A DNA stretch of 64,000 nucleotides from NCBI RefSeq assembly GCF_050948175.1, contig NC_135201.1, positions 434,001 to 498,000 on the forward strand. Direction: 5' to 3'. The translations under genes and the position numbers were made by a program. The stretch comes from Xylocopa sonorina. Lineage: Eukaryota > Arthropoda > Insecta > Hymenoptera > Apidae. Below the pieces are notes generated by a model. That model did not search any database. It saw nothing but the letters and a program-made list of their open reading frames with translations, and was not told the origin of the DNA. Positions 14,401-29,663 of this stretch are shown in pieces; the first letter of the stretch is position 1, and each line of letters opens with the position of its first letter.

Positions 14401-15299
14401 GAGATATCGCGTTTTAAGAAGCCTTAGAACTCTACTGTTTCCATAACTAGACAACTGCAATCGCTATTTCCTAGCAAGGAAGTGTCGCATTTACATTCAT
14501 TTGAAGCGTAGACGAGGAATACATAGTACTCCGCAATGAATATTGTGTCTTATCATGAAACATAGAAGTGAGATGCGATATCGCGTTTTAAGAAGCAGTA
14601 CAACTCTATTGCTACAATACGTAGACATCTGCAAACGCTATTTCCTAGCAAGGAAGTGTCGCATTTACATTCATTTGAAGCGTAGACGAGGAACACATAG
14701 TACTTCGCAATGAACATTATATCTTATCATGAAACATAGAAATGAGATGCGATGTCGCGGTTTAAGAAGCTTTAGAACTCTATTGCTTCCATACGTAGAC
14801 ACCTGCAATCGCTATTTCCTAGCAAGGAAGTGTCGCATTTACATTCATTTGAAGCGTAGACGAGGAATACATAGTACTTCACAATGAATATTATATCTTA
14901 TCATGAATCATAGAAATGAGATGCGATATCGCGTTTTAAGAAGCCTTAGAACTCTACTGCTTCCATAACTAGACAACTGCAATCGCTATTTCCTAGCAAG
15001 GAAGTGTCGCATTTACATTCATTTGAAGCGTAGACGAGGAATACATAGTACTTCGCAATGAATATTGTGTCTTATCATGAAACATAGAAGTGAGATGCGA
15101 TATCGCGTTTTAAGAAGCATTACAACACTATTGCTACGATACGTAGACATCTGCAAACGCTATTTCCTAGCAAGGAAGTGTCTCATTTACATTCATTTGA
15201 AGCGTAGACGAGGAATACATAGTACTTCGCAATGAATATTGTGTCCTATCATGAAACATAGAAATGAGATGCGATATCGCGTTTTAAGAAGCATTACAA

Positions 15300-16900
15300 C
15301 TCTATTGCTACGATACGTAGACATCTGCAAACGCTATTTCCTAGCAAGGAAGTGTCGCATTTACATTCTTTTGAAGTGAATACGAGGTATACAAGAGACT
15401 TCGCAATGAATATTGTATCTTATCATGAAACATAGAAATGAGATGCGATATCGCGTTTTAAGAAGCATTACAACTCTATTGCTACTATACGTAGACATCT
15501 GCAAACGCTATTTCCTAGCAAGGAAGTGTCGTATTTACATTCATTTGAAGCGTAGACGAGGAATACATAACACTTTGCAATGAATATTATATCTTATCAT
15601 GAATCATAGAAATGAAATGCGATATCGCGTATTAAGAAGCTTTAGAACTCTATTGCTACGATACGTAGACATCTGCAAACGCTATTTCCTAGAAAGGAAG
15701 TGTCGCATTTACATTCATTTGAAGTGTAGACGAGGAATACATAACACTTCGCAATGAATATTATATCTTATCATGAATCATAGAAATGAGATGCGATATC
15801 GCGTTTTAAGGAGCTTTAGAATTCTGTTGCTACGATACGTGGACATCTGCAAACGCTATTTCCTAGCAGGGAAGTGTCGCATTTACATTCATTTGAAGCG
15901 TAGACGAGGAATACATAGTACTTCGCAATGAATATTATATCTTATCATGAAACATAGTAATGAGATGCGATATCGCGTTTTAAGAAGCTTTAGAACTCCA
16001 TTTCTACGATACGTAGACATCTGCAAACGCTATTTCCTAGCAAGGAAGTGTCGCATTTACTTTCTTTTGAAGTGAAAACGAGGTACACAAGAGACTTCGC
16101 AATGAATATTGTATCTTATCATGAAACATAGAAATGAGATGCGATATCGCGTTTTAAGAAGCTTTAGAACTCTACTGCATCCATACGTAGATACATGCAA
16201 TCGCTATTTCCCAGCAGGGAAGTGTCGCATTTACATTCATTTGAAGCGTAGACGAGGAATACATAGTACTTCGCAATGAATATTATATCTTATCATGAAA
16301 CATAGAAATGAGATGCGATGTCGCGGTTTAAGAAGCTTTAGAACTCTACTGCTTCCATACGTAGACACCTGCAATCGCTATTTCCTAGCAAGGAAGTGTC
16401 GCATTTACATTCATTTCAAGCGTAGACGAGGAATACATAGTACTTCGCAATGAATATTGTGTCCTATCATGAAACATAGAAATGAGATGCGATATCGCGT
16501 TTTAAGAAGCATTACAACTCTATTGTTTCGATACGCAGACATCTGCAAACGCTATTTCCTAGCAAGGAAGTGTCGCATTTACATTCATTTGAAGCGTAGA
16601 CGAGGATTACATAACGCTTCGTAATGAATATTATATCTTGTCTTGAAACATAGAAATTAGATGCGATATCGCGTTTTAAGAAGCATTACAACTCTATTGC
16701 TACGATACGTAGACATCTGCAAACGCTATTTCCTAGCAAGGAAGTGTCGCATTTACATTCTTTTGAAGTGAATACGAGTTATACAAGAGACTTCGCAATG
16801 AATATTGTATCTTATCATGAAACATAGAAATGAGATGCGATATCGCGTTTTAAGGAGCTTTAGAATTCTGTTGCTACGATACGTAGACATCTGCAAACGC
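15300..16900 (+). repeat. Segment copied from HOR block I (shift 8,523 bp)
   Basis: About nine monomers match 6780-8370 at shift 8,523 bp (49 monomers minus three single-base deletions). Shared markers are the 'aaattag' variant, the 'gatgtcgcgg' monomer, the TTCCCAGCAGGGAA variant at about 16208 and the 'ggagctttag' start at 16854 (8331 in block I). It ends where copy B of the 7,653-bp duplication begins, so it looks like a mosaic junction between two amplified families. Confidence 0.75.
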
Positions 16901-19900
16901 TATTTCCTAGCAAGGAAGTGTCGCATTTACATTCATTTGAAGCGTAGACGAGGAATACATAACGCTTCGTAATGAATATTATATCTCGTCTTTAAACATA
17001 GAAATGAGATGCGATATCGCGTTTTAAGAAGCATTACAACTCTATTGCTACGATACGTAGACATCTGCAAACGCTATTTCCTAGCAAGGAAGTGTCGCAT
17101 TTACATTCATTTGAAGCGTAGACGAGGAATACATAGCACTTCGCAATGAATATTATATCTTATCATGAATCATAGAAATGAGATGCGATATCGCGTTTTA
17201 GGAGGCCATAGAACACTACTGCTTCCATAAGTAGACACCTGCAATCGCTATTTCCTAGCAAGGAAGTGTCGCATTTACATTCATTTGAAGCGTAGACGAG
17301 GAATACATAGTACTTCGCAATGTATATTGTGTCCTACCATGAAACATAGAAATGAGATGCGATATCGCGTTTTAAGAAGCATTACAACTCTATTGCTACG
17401 ATACGTAGACATCTGCAAACGCTATTTCCTAGCAAGGAAGTGTCGCATTTACATTCATTTGAAGCGTAGACGAGGAATACATAACACTTTGCAATGAATA
17501 TTATATCTTATCATGAATCATAGAAATGAAATGCGATATCGCGTTTTAAGAAGCTTTAGAACTCTATTGCTACGATACGTAGACATCTGCAAACGCTATT
17601 TCCTAGAAAGGAAGTGTCGCATTTACATTCATTTGAAGTGTAGACGAGGAATACATAACACTTCGCAATGAATATTATATCTTATCATGAATCATAGCAA
17701 TGAGATGCGATATCGCGTTTTAAGGAGCTTTAGAATTCTGTTGCTACGATACGTAGACATCTTGAAACGCTATTTCCTAGCAGGGAAGTGTCGCATTTAC
17801 ATTCATTTGAAGCGTAGACGAGGAATACATAGTACTTCGCAATGAATATTATATCTTATCATGAAACGTAGAAATGAGATGCGATATCGCGTTTTAAGAG
17901 GCCTTAGAACTCTACTGCTTCCATAAGTGGACACCTGCAATCGCTATTTCCTAGCAAGGAAGTGTCGCATTTACATTCATTTGAAGCGTAGACGGGGAAT
18001 ACATAGTACTTCACAATGAATATTATATCTTATCATGAAACATAGAAATGAGATGCGATATCGCGTTTTAAGAATCATAACAACTCTATTGCTACGATAC
18101 GTAGAAATCTGCAAACGCTATTTCCTTGCATGGAAGAGTCGCATTTACATTCCTTTGAAGTGAATACGAGGTATTCATGAGACATCACAATGAATATTAT
18201 ATCTTATCATGAATCATAGAAATGAGATGCGATATCGCGTTTTAAGAAGCATTACAACTCTATTGCTACGATACGTAGACATCTGCAAACGCTATTTCCT
18301 AGCAAGGAAGTGTCTCATTTACATTCATTTGAAGCGCAGACGAGGAATACAGAACGCTTCCCAATGCATATTATATCTTATCATGAATCATAGAAATGAG
18401 ATGCGATATCGCGTTTTACGAAGCCTTAGTACTCTACTGCTTCCATAACTAGACAACTGCAATCGCAATTTCCTAGCAAGGAAGTGTCGCATTTACATTC
18501 ATTTGAAGCGTAGACGAGGAATACATAGTACTTCGCAATGAATATTGTGTCTTATCATGAAACATAGAAGTGAGATGCGATATCGCGTTTTAAGAAGCAT
18601 TACAACTCTATTGCTACGATACGTAGACATCTGCAAACGCTATTTCCTAGCAAGGAAGTGTCGCATTTACATTCATTTGAGCGTAGACGAGGAATACATA
18701 ATGCTTCGTAATGAATATTATATCTTGTCTTGAAACATAGAAATGAGATGCGATATCGCGTTTTAAGAAGCATTACAACTCTATTGCTACGATACGTAGA
18801 CATCTGCAAACGCTATTTCCTAGCAAGGAAGTGTCTCATTTACATTCATTTGAAGCGCAGACGAGGAATACAGAACGCTTCCCAATGAATATTATATCTT
18901 ATCTTGAAACATAGAAATGAGATGCGATATCGCGTTTTAAGAAGCATTACTACTCTATTGCTACGATACGTAGACATCTGCAAACGCTATTTCCTAGCAA
19001 GGAAGTGTCGCATTTACATTCTTTTGAAGTGAATACGAGGTATACAAGAGACTTCGCAATGAATATTGTATCTTATCATGAAACATAGAAATGAGATGCG
19101 ATATCGCGTTTTAAGAAGCATTACAACTCTATTGCTACGATACGTAGACATCTGCAAACGCTATTTCCTAGCAAGGAAGTGTCGCATTTACATTCATTTG
19201 AAGCGTAGACGAGGAATACATAGTACTTCGCAATGAATATTGTGTCTTATCATGAAACATAGAAGTGAGATGCGATATCGCGTTTTAAGAAGCATTACAA
19301 CTCTATTGCTACGATACGTAGACATCTGCAAACGCTATTTCCTAGCAAGGAAGTGTCTCATTTACATTCATTTGAAGCGCAGACGAGGAATACAGAACGC
19401 TTCCCAATGAATATTATATCTTATCTTGAAACATAGAAATGAGATGCGATATCGCGTTTTAAGAAGCATTACAACACTATTGCTACGATACGTAGAAATC
19501 TGCAAGCGCTATTTCCTAGCAAGGAAGTGTCGCATTTACATTCTTTTGAAGTGAATACGAGGAATACATAGCACTTCGCAATGAATATTATATCTTATCA
19601 TGAATCATGGAAATGAGATGCGATATCGCGTTTTAAGAAGCCTTAGTACTCCACTGCTTCCATAACTAGACAACTGCAATCGCTATTTCCTAGCAAGGAA
19701 GTGTCGCATTTACATTCATTTGAAGCGTAGACGAGGAATACATAGTACTTCGCAATGAATATTGTGTCTTATCATGAAACATAGAAGTGAGATGCGATAT
19801 CGCGTTTTAAGAAGCATTACAACTCTATTGCTACGATACGTAGACATCTGCAAACGCTATTTCCTAGCAAGGAAGTGTCGCATTTACATTCATTTGAAGC

Positions 19901-22050
19901 GTAGACGAGGAATACATAGTACTTCGCAATGATTATTGTGTCCTATCATGAAACATAGAAATGAGATGCGATATCGCGTTTTAAGAAGCATTACAACTCA
20001 ATTGTTTCGATACGCAGACATCTGCAAACGCTATTTCCTAGCAAGGAAGTGTCGCATTTACATTCATTTGAAGCGTAGACGAGGAATACGTAACGCTTCG
20101 TAATGAATATTATATCTTGTCTTGAAACATAGAAATGAGATGCGATATCGCGTTTTAAGAAGCATTACAACTCTATTGCTACGATACGTAGACATCTGCA
20201 AACACTATTTCCTAGCAAGGAAGTGTCGCATTTACATTCTTTTGAAGTGAATACGAGGTATACAAGAGACTTCGCAATGAATATTGTATCTTATCATGAA
20301 ACATAGAAATGAGATGCGATATCGCGTTTTAAGAAGCATTACAACTCTATTGCTACTATACGTAGACATCTGCAAACGCTATTTCCTAGCAAGGAAGTGT
20401 CGCATTTACATTCATTTGAAGCGTAGACGAGGAATACATAACACTTTGCAATGAATATTATATCTTATCATGAATCATAGAAATGAAATGCGATATCGCG
20501 TTTTAAGAAGCTTTAGAACTCTATTGCAACGATACGTAGACATCTGCAAACGCTATTTCCTAGAAAGGAAGTGTCGCATTTACATTCATTTGAAGTGTAG
20601 ACGAGGAATACATAGCACTTCGCAATGAATATTATATCTTATCATGAATGATAGAAATGAGATGTGATATCGCGTTTTAAGGAGCTTTAGAATTCTGTTG
20701 CTACGATACGTAGACATCTGCAAACGCTATTTCCTAGCAGGGAAGTGTCGCATTTACATTCATTTGAAGCGTAGACGAGGAATACATAGTACTTCGCAAT
20801 GAATATTATATCTTATCATGAAACATAGAAATGAGATGCGATATCGCGTTTTAAGAGGCCTTAGAACTCTACTGCTTCCATAAGTAGACACCTGCAATCG
20901 CTATTTCCTAGCAAGGAAGTGTCGCATTTACATTCATTTGAAGCGTAGACGAGGAATACATAGTACTTCACAATGAATATTATATCTTATCATGAAACAT
21001 AGAAATGAGATGCGATATCGCGTTTTAAGAATCATAACAACTCTATTGCTACGATGCGTAGAAATCTGCAAACGCTATTTCCTTGCATGGAAGAGTCGCA
21101 TTTACATTCCTTTGAAGTGAATACGAGGTATTCATGAGACATCGCAATGAATATTATATCTTATCATGAAACACAGAAATGAGATGCGATATCGCGTTTT
21201 AAGAAGCATTACAACTCTATTGCTACGATACGTAGACATCTGCAAACGCTATTTCCTAGCAAGGAAGTGTCGCATTTACATTCATTTGAAGTGTAGACGA
21301 GGAATACATAACACTTCGCAATGAATATTATATCTTATCATGAATCATAGAAATGAGATGCGATATCGCGTTTTAAGGAGCTTTAGAATTCTGTTGCTAC
21401 GATACGTAGACATCTGCAAACGCTATTTCCTAGCAAGGAAGTGTCGCATTTACATTCATTTGATGCGTAGACGAGGAATACATAGTACTTCGCAATGAAT
21501 ATTGTGTCCTATCATGAAACATAGAAATGAGATGCGATATCGCGTTTTAAGAATATTACAACTCTATTGCTACGATACGTAGACATCTGCAAACGCTATT
21601 TCCTAGCAAGGGATGTCGCATTTACATTCATTTGAAGCGAAGAAGAGGAATACATAGTACTTCGCAATGAATATTGTGTCTTATCATGAGACATAGAAGT
21701 GAGATGCGATATCGCGTTTTAAGAAGCATTACAACTCTATTGCTACGATACGTAGACATCTGCAAACGCTATTTCCTAGCAAGGAAGTGTCGCATTTACA
21801 TTCTTTTGAAGTGAATACGAGGTATACAAGAGACTTCGCAATAAATATTATATCTTATCATGAATCATAGAAATGAGATGCGATATCGCGTTTTAAGAAG
21901 CCTTAGGACTCTACTGCTTCCATAAGTAGACACGTGCAATCGCTATTTCCTAGCAAGGAAGTGTCGCATTTACATTCATTTGAAGCAGAGACGAGGAATA
22001 CATAGTACTTCGCAATGAATATTGTGTCCTATCATGAAACATAGAAATGA
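16900..22050 (+). repeat. Long satellite duplication, copy B (shift 7,653 bp)
   Basis: Second copy of 9250-14400 at shift 7,653 bp, including two deletion monomers ('aagaatattac' near 21551 and 'aagggatgtc' near 21608) whose partners are near 13898 and 13955. Parts of it were reused again to the right: 20160-21400 recurs at 22770-24000 (shift 2,608) and 18800-21900 recurs at 24880-28000 (shift 6,088). Confidence 0.85.
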
Positions 22051-25000
22051 GATGCGATATCGCGTTTTAAGAAGCATTACAACTCTATTGCTACGATACG
22101 TAGACATCTGCCAACGCTATTTCCTAGCAAGGAAGTGTCGCATTTACATTCATTTGAAGCGTAGACGAGGAATACATAACACTTTGCAATGAATATTATA
22201 TCTTATCATGAATCATAGAAATGAAATGCGATATCGCGTTTTAAGAAGCTTTAGAACTCTATTGCTACGATACGTAGACATCTGCAAACGCTATTTCCTA
22301 GAAAGGAAGTGTCGCATTTACATTCATTTGAAGTGTAGACGAGGAATACATAACACTTCGCAATGAATATTATATCTTATCATGAATCATAGCAATGAGA
22401 TGCGATATCGCGTTTTAAGGAGCTTTAGAATTCTGTTGCTACGATACGTAGACATCTGCAAACGCTATTTCCTAGCAAGGAAGTGTCGCATTTACATTCA
22501 TTTGAAGCGTAGACGAGGAACACATAGTACTTCGCAATGAATATTGTGTCCTATCATGAAACATAGAAATGAGATGCGATATCGCGTTTTAAGAAGCATT
22601 ACAACTCTATTGCTACGATACGTAGACATCTGCCAACGCTATTTCCTAGCAAGGAAGTGTCGCATTTACATTCATTTGAAGCGTAGACGAGGAATACATA
22701 ACACTTTGCAATGAATATTATATCTTATCATGAATCATAGAAATGAAATGCGATATCGCGTTTTAAGAAGCATTACAACTCTATTGCTACGATACGTAGA
22801 CATCTGCAAACACTATTTCCTAGCAAGGAAGTGTCGCATTTACATTCTTTTGAAGTGAATACGAGGTATACAAGAGACTTCGCAATGAATATTGTATCTT
22901 ATCATGAAACATAGAAATGAGATGCGATATCGCGTTTTAAGAAGCATTACAACTCTATTGCTACTATACGTAGACATCTGCAAACGCTATTTCCTAGCAA
23001 GGAAGTGTCGCATTTACATTCATTTGAAGCGTAGACGAGGAATACATAACACTTTGCAATGAATATTATATCTTATCATGAATCATAGAAATGAAATGCG
23101 ATATCGCGTTTTAAGAAGCTTTAGAACTCTATTGCAACGATACGTAGACATCTGCAAACGCTATTTCCTAGAAAGGAAGTGTCGCATTTACATTCATTTG
23201 AAGTGTAGACGAGGAATACATAGCACTTCGCAATGAATATTATATCTTATCATGAATGATAGAAATGAGATGTGATATCGCGTTTTAAGGAGCTTTAGAA
23301 TTCTGTTGCTACGATACGTAGACATCTGCAAACGCTATTTCCTAGCAGGGAAGTGTCGCATTTACATTCATTTGAAGCGTAGACGAGGAATACATAGTAC
23401 TTCGCAATGAATATTATATCTTATCATGAAACATAGAAATGAGATGCGATATCGCGTTTTAAGAGGCCTTAGAACTCTACTGCTTCCATAAGTAGACACC
23501 TGCAATCGCTATTTCCTAGCAAGGAAGTGTCGCATTTACATTCATTTGAAGCGTAGACGAGGAATACATAGTACTTCACAATGAATATTATATCTTATCA
23601 TGAAACATAGAAATGAGATGCGATATCGCGTTTTAAGAATCATAACAACTCTATTGCTACGATGCGTAGAAATCTGCAAACGCTATTTCCTTGCATGGAA
23701 GAGTCGCATTTACATTCCTTTGAAGTGAATACGAGGTATTCATGAGACATCGCAATGAATATTATATCTTATCATGAAACACAGAAATGAGATGCGATAT
23801 CGCGTTTTAAGAAGCATTACAACTCTATTGCTACGATACGTAGACATCTGCAAACGCTATTTCCTAGCAAGGAAGTGTCGCATTTACATTCATTTGAAGT
23901 GTAGACGAGGAATACATAACACTTCGCAATGAATATTATATCTTATCATGAATCATAGAAATGAGATGCGATATCGCGTTTTAAGGAGCTTTAGAATTCT
24001 GTTGCTACGATACGTGGACATCTGCAAACGCTATTTCCTAGCAGGGAAGTGTCGCATTTACATTCATTTGAACCGTAGACGAGGAATACATAGTACTTCG
24101 CAATGAATATTGTGTCCTATCATGAAACATAGAAGTGAGATGCGATATCGCGTTTTAAGAAGCATTACAACTCTATTGCTACGATACGTAGACATCTGCA
24201 ATCGCTATTTCCTAGCAAGGAAGTGTCGCATTTACATTCATTTGAAGCGTAGACGAGGAATACATAGTACTTCGCAATGAATATTGTGTCCTATTATGAA
24301 ACATAGAAATGAGATGCGATATCGCGTTTTAAGAAGCATTACAACTCCATTGCTACGATACGTAGACATCTGCAAACGCTATTTCCTAGCAAGGAAGTGT
24401 CGCATTTACATTCATTTGAAGCGTAGACGAGGAATACATAACGCTTCGTAATGAATATTATATCTTGTCTTGAAACATAGAAATGAGATGCGATATCGCG
24501 TTTTAAGAAGCATTACAACTCTATTCCTACGACACGTAGACATCTGCAAACGCTATTTCCTAGCAAGGAAGTGTCGCATTTACATTCATTTGAAGCGTAG
24601 ACGAGGAATACATAGCACTTCGCAATGAATATTATATCTTATCATGAATCATAGAAATGAGATGCGATATCGCGTTTTAAGAAGCCTTAGAACTCTACTG
24701 CTTCCATAACTAGACAACTGCAATCGCTATTTCCTAGCAAGGAAGTGTCGCATTTAAATTCATTTGAAGCGTAGACGAGGAATACATAGTACTTCGCAAT
24801 GAATATTGTGTCTTATCATGAAACATAGAAGTGAGATGCGATATCGCGTTTTAAGAAGCATTACAACTCTATTGCTACAATACGTAGACATCTGCAAACG
24901 CTATTTCCTAGCAAGGAAGTGTCTCATTTACATTCATTTGAAGCGCAGACGAGGAATACAGAACGCTTCCCAATGAATATTATATCTTATCTTGAAACAT

Positions 25001-28000
25001 AGAAATGAGATGCGATATCGCGTTTTAAGAAGCATTACTACTCTATTGCTACGATACGTAGACATCTGCAAACGCTATTTCCTAGCAAGGAAGTGTCGCA
25101 TTTACATTCTTTTGAAGTGAATACGAGGTATACAAGAGACTTCGCAATGAATATTGTATCTTATCATGAAACATAGAAATGAGATGCGATATCGCGTTTT
25201 AAGAAGCATTACAACTCTATTGCTACGATACGTAGACATCTGCAAACGCTATTTCCTAGCAAGGAAGTGTCGCATTTACATTCATTTGAAGCGTAGACGA
25301 GGAATACATAGTACTTCGCAATGAATATTGTGTCTTATCATGAAACATAGAAGTGAGATGCGATATCGCGTTTTAAGAAGCATTACAACTCTATTGCTAC
25401 GATACGTAGACATCTGCAAACGCTATTTCCTAGCAAGGAAGTGTCTCATTTACATTCATTTGAAGCGCAGACGAGGAATACAGAACGCTTCCCAATGAAT
25501 ATTATATCTTATCTTGAAACATAGAAATGAGATGCGATATCGCGTTTTAAGAAGCATTACAACTCTATTGCTACGATACGTAGACATCTGCAAGCGCTAT
25601 TTCCTAGCAAGGAAGTGTCGCATTTACATTCTTTTGAAGTGAATACGAGGAATACATAGCACTTCGCAATGAATATTATATCTTATCATGAATCATGGAA
25701 ATGAGATGCGATATCGCGTTTTAAGAAGCCTTAGTACTCCACTGCTTCCATAACTAGACAACTGCAATCGCTATTTCCTAGCAAGGAAGTGTCGCATTTA
25801 CATTCATTTGAAGCGTAGACGAGGAATACATAGTACTTCGCAATGAATATTGTGTCTTATCATGAAACATAGAAGTGAGATGCGATATCGCGTTTTAAGA
25901 AGCATTACAACTCTATTGCTACGATACGTAGACATCTGCAAACGCTATTTCCTAGCAAGGAAGTGTCGCATTTACATTCATTTGAAGCGTAGACGAGGAA
26001 TACATAGTACTTCGCAATGATTATTGTGTCCTATCATGAAACATAGAAATGAGATGCGATATCGCGTTTTAAGAAGCATTACAACTCAATTGTTTCGATA
26101 CGCAGACATCTGCAAACGCTATTTCCTAGCAAGGAAGTGTCGCATTTACATTCATTTGAAGCGTAGACGAGGAATACGTAACGCTTCGTAATGAATATTA
26201 TATCTTGTCTTGAAACATAGAAATGAGATGCGATATCGCGTTTTAAGAAGCATTACTACTCTATTGCTACGATACGTAGACATCTGCAAACGCTATTTCC
26301 TAGCAAGGAAGTGTCGCATTTACATTCTTTTGAAGTGAATACGAGGTATACAAGAGACTTCGCAATGAATATTGTATCTTATCATGAAACATAGAAATGA
26401 GATGCGATATCGCGTTTTAAGAAGCATTACAACTCTATTGCTACTATACGTAGACATCTGCAAACGCTATTTCCTAGCAAGGAAGTGTCGCATTTACATT
26501 CATTTGAAGCGTAGACGAGGAATACATAACACTTTGCAATGAATATTATATCTTATCATGAATCATAGAAATGAAATGCGATATCGCGTTTTAAGAAGCT
26601 TTAGAACTCTATTGCAACGATACGTAGACATCTGCAAACGCTATTTCCTAGAAAGGAAGTGTCGCATTTACATTCATTTGAAGTGTAGACGAGGAATACA
26701 TAACACTTCGCAATGAATATTATATCTTATCATGAATGATAGAAATGAGATGTGATATCGCGTTTTAAGGAGCTTTAGAATTCTGTTGCTACGATACGTA
26801 GACATCTGCAAACGCTATTTCCTAGCAGGGAAGTGTCGCATTTACATTCATTTGAAGCGTAGACGAGGAATACATAGTACTTCGCAATGAATATTATATC
26901 TTATCATGAAACATAGAAATGAGATGCGATATCGCGTTTTAAGAGGCCTTAGAACTCTACTGCTTCCATAAGTAGACACCTGCAATCGCTATTTCCTAGC
27001 AAGGAAGTGTCGCATTTACATTCATTTGAAGCGTAGACGAGGAATACATAGTACTTCACAATGAATATTATATCTTATCATGAAACATAGAAATGAGATG
27101 CGATATCGCGTTTTAAGAATCATAACAACTCTATTGCTACGATGCGTAGAAATCTGCAAACGCTATTTCCTTGCATGGAAGAGTCGCATTTACATTCCTT
27201 TGAAGTGAATACCAGGTATTCATGAGACATCGCAATGAATATTATATCTTATCATGAAACACAGAAATGAGATGCGATATCGCGTTTTAAGAAGCATTAC
27301 AACTCTATTGCTACGATACGTAGACATCTGCAAACGCTATTTCCTAGCAAGGAAGTGTCGCATTTACATTCATTTGAAGTGTAGACGAGGAATACATAAC
27401 ACTTCGCAATGAATATTATATCTTATCATGAATCATAGAAATGAGATGCGATATCGCGTTTTAAGGAGCTTTAGAATTCTGTTGCTACGATACGTAGACA
27501 TCTGCAAACGCTATTTCCTAGCAAGGAAGTGTCGCATTTACATTCATTTGATGCGTAGACGAGGAATACATAGTACTTCGCAATGAATATTGTGTCCTAT
27601 CATGAAACATAGAAATGAGATGCGATATCGCGTTTTAAGAATATTACAACTCTATTGCTACGATACGTAGACATCTGCAAACGCTATTTCCTAGCAAGGG
27701 ATGTCGCATTTACATTCATTTGAAGCGAAGAAGAGGAATACATAGTACTTCGCAATGAATATTGTGTCTTATCATGAGACATAGAAGTGAGATGCGATAT
27801 CGCGTTTTAAGAAGCATTACAACTCTATTGCTACGATACGTAGACATCTGCAAACGCTATTTCCTAGCAAGGAAGTGTCGCATTTACATTCTTTTGAAGT
27901 GAATACGAGGTATACAAGAGACTTCGCAATAAATATTATATCTTATCATGAATCATAGAAATGAGATGCGATATCGCGTTTTAAGAAGCCTTAGAACTCT

Positions 28001-29660
28001 ACTGCTTCCATAAGTAGACACCTGCAATCGCTATTTCCTAGCTAGGAAGTGTCGCATTTACATTCATTTGAAGCAGTGACGAGGAATACATAGTACTTCG
28101 CAATGAATATTGTGTCCTATCATGAAACATAGAAATGAGATGCGATATCGCGTTTTAAGAAGCCTTAGAACTCTACTGTTTCCATAACTAGACAACTGCA
28201 ATCGCTATTTCCTAGCAAGGAAGTGTCGCATTTACATTCATTTGAAGCGTAGACGAGGAATACATAGTACTCCGCAATGAATATTGTGTCTTATCATGAA
28301 ACATAGAAGTGAGATGCGATATCGCGTTTTAAGAAGCAGTACAACTCTATTGCTACAATACGTAGACATCTGCAAACGCTATTTCCTAGCAAGGAAGTGT
28401 CGCATTTACATTCATTTGAAGCGTAGACGAGGAACACATAGTACTTCGCAATGAACATTATATCTTATCATGAAACATAGAAATGAGATGCGATGTCGCG
28501 GTTTAAGAAGCTTTAGAACTCTATTGCTTCCATACGTAGACACCTGCAATCGCTATTTCCTAGCAAGGAAGTGTCGCATTTACATTCATTTCAAGCGTAG
28601 ACGAGGAATACATAACGCTTCGTAATGAATATTATATCTTGTCTTGAAACATAGAAATGAGATGCGATATCGTGTTTTAAGAAGCATTACAACTCTATTG
28701 CTACGATACGTAGACATCTGCAAACGCTATTTCCTAGCAAGGAAGTGTCGCATTTACATTCTTTTGAAGTGAATACGAGGTATACAAGAGACTTCGCAAT
28801 AAATATTATATCTTATCATGAATCATAGAAATGAGATGCGATATCGCGTTTTAAGAAGCCTTAGGACTCTACTGCTTCCATAAGTAGACACCTGCAATCG
28901 CTATTTCCTAGCAAGGAAGTGTCGCATTTACATTCATTTGAAGCAGAGACGAGGAATACATAGTACTTCGCAATGAATATTGTGTCCTATCATGAAACAT
29001 AGAAATGAGATGCGATATCGCGTTTTAAGAAGCATTACAACTCTATTGTTACGATACGTAGACATCTGCAAACGCTATTTCCTAGCAAGGAAGTGTCGCA
29101 TTTACATTCATTTGAAGCATAGACGAGGAATACATAACGCTTCGTAATGAATATTATATCTTGTCTTGAAACATAGAAATGAGATGCGATATCGTGTTTT
29201 AAGAAGCATTACAACTCTATTGCTACGATACGTAGACATCTGCTAGCGCTATTTCCTAGAAAGGAAGTGTCGCATTTACATTCATTTGAAGTGTAGACGA
29301 GGAATACATAACACTTCGCAATGAATATTATATCTTATCATGAATGATAGAAATGAGATGTGATATCGCGTTTTAAGGAGCTTTAGAATTCTGTTGCTAC
29401 GATACGTAGACATCTGCAAACGCTATTTCCTAGCAGGGAAGTGTCGCATTTACATTCATTTGAAGCGTAGACGAGGAATACATAGTACTCCGCAATGAAT
29501 ATTGTGTCTTATCATGAAACATAGAAGTGAGATGCGATATCGCGTTTTAAGAAGCAGTACAACTCTATTGCTACAATACGTAGACATCTGCAAACGCTAT
29601 TTCCTAGCAAGGAAGTGTCGCATTTACATTCATTTGTAGTGTAGACGAGGAATACATAAC
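22050..29660 (+). repeat. Mosaic satellite segment built from re-copied blocks
   Basis: Three monomers are duplicated at shift 522 bp (marker 'ctgccaacgc' at about 22108 and 22630). 22770-24000 repeats 20160-21400 (shift 2,608, 15 monomers minus 2 bases). 24880-28000 repeats 18800-21900 (shift 6,088, 35 monomers minus 2 bases; marker 'gaagcattactac' at 18941 and 25029). 27600-29300 reappears at 32100-33800 (shift 4,524, 26 monomers; marker 'tctgctagcgc' at 29240 and 33764). No genes were seen. Confidence 0.75.
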
Positions 29661-29663
29661 ACT

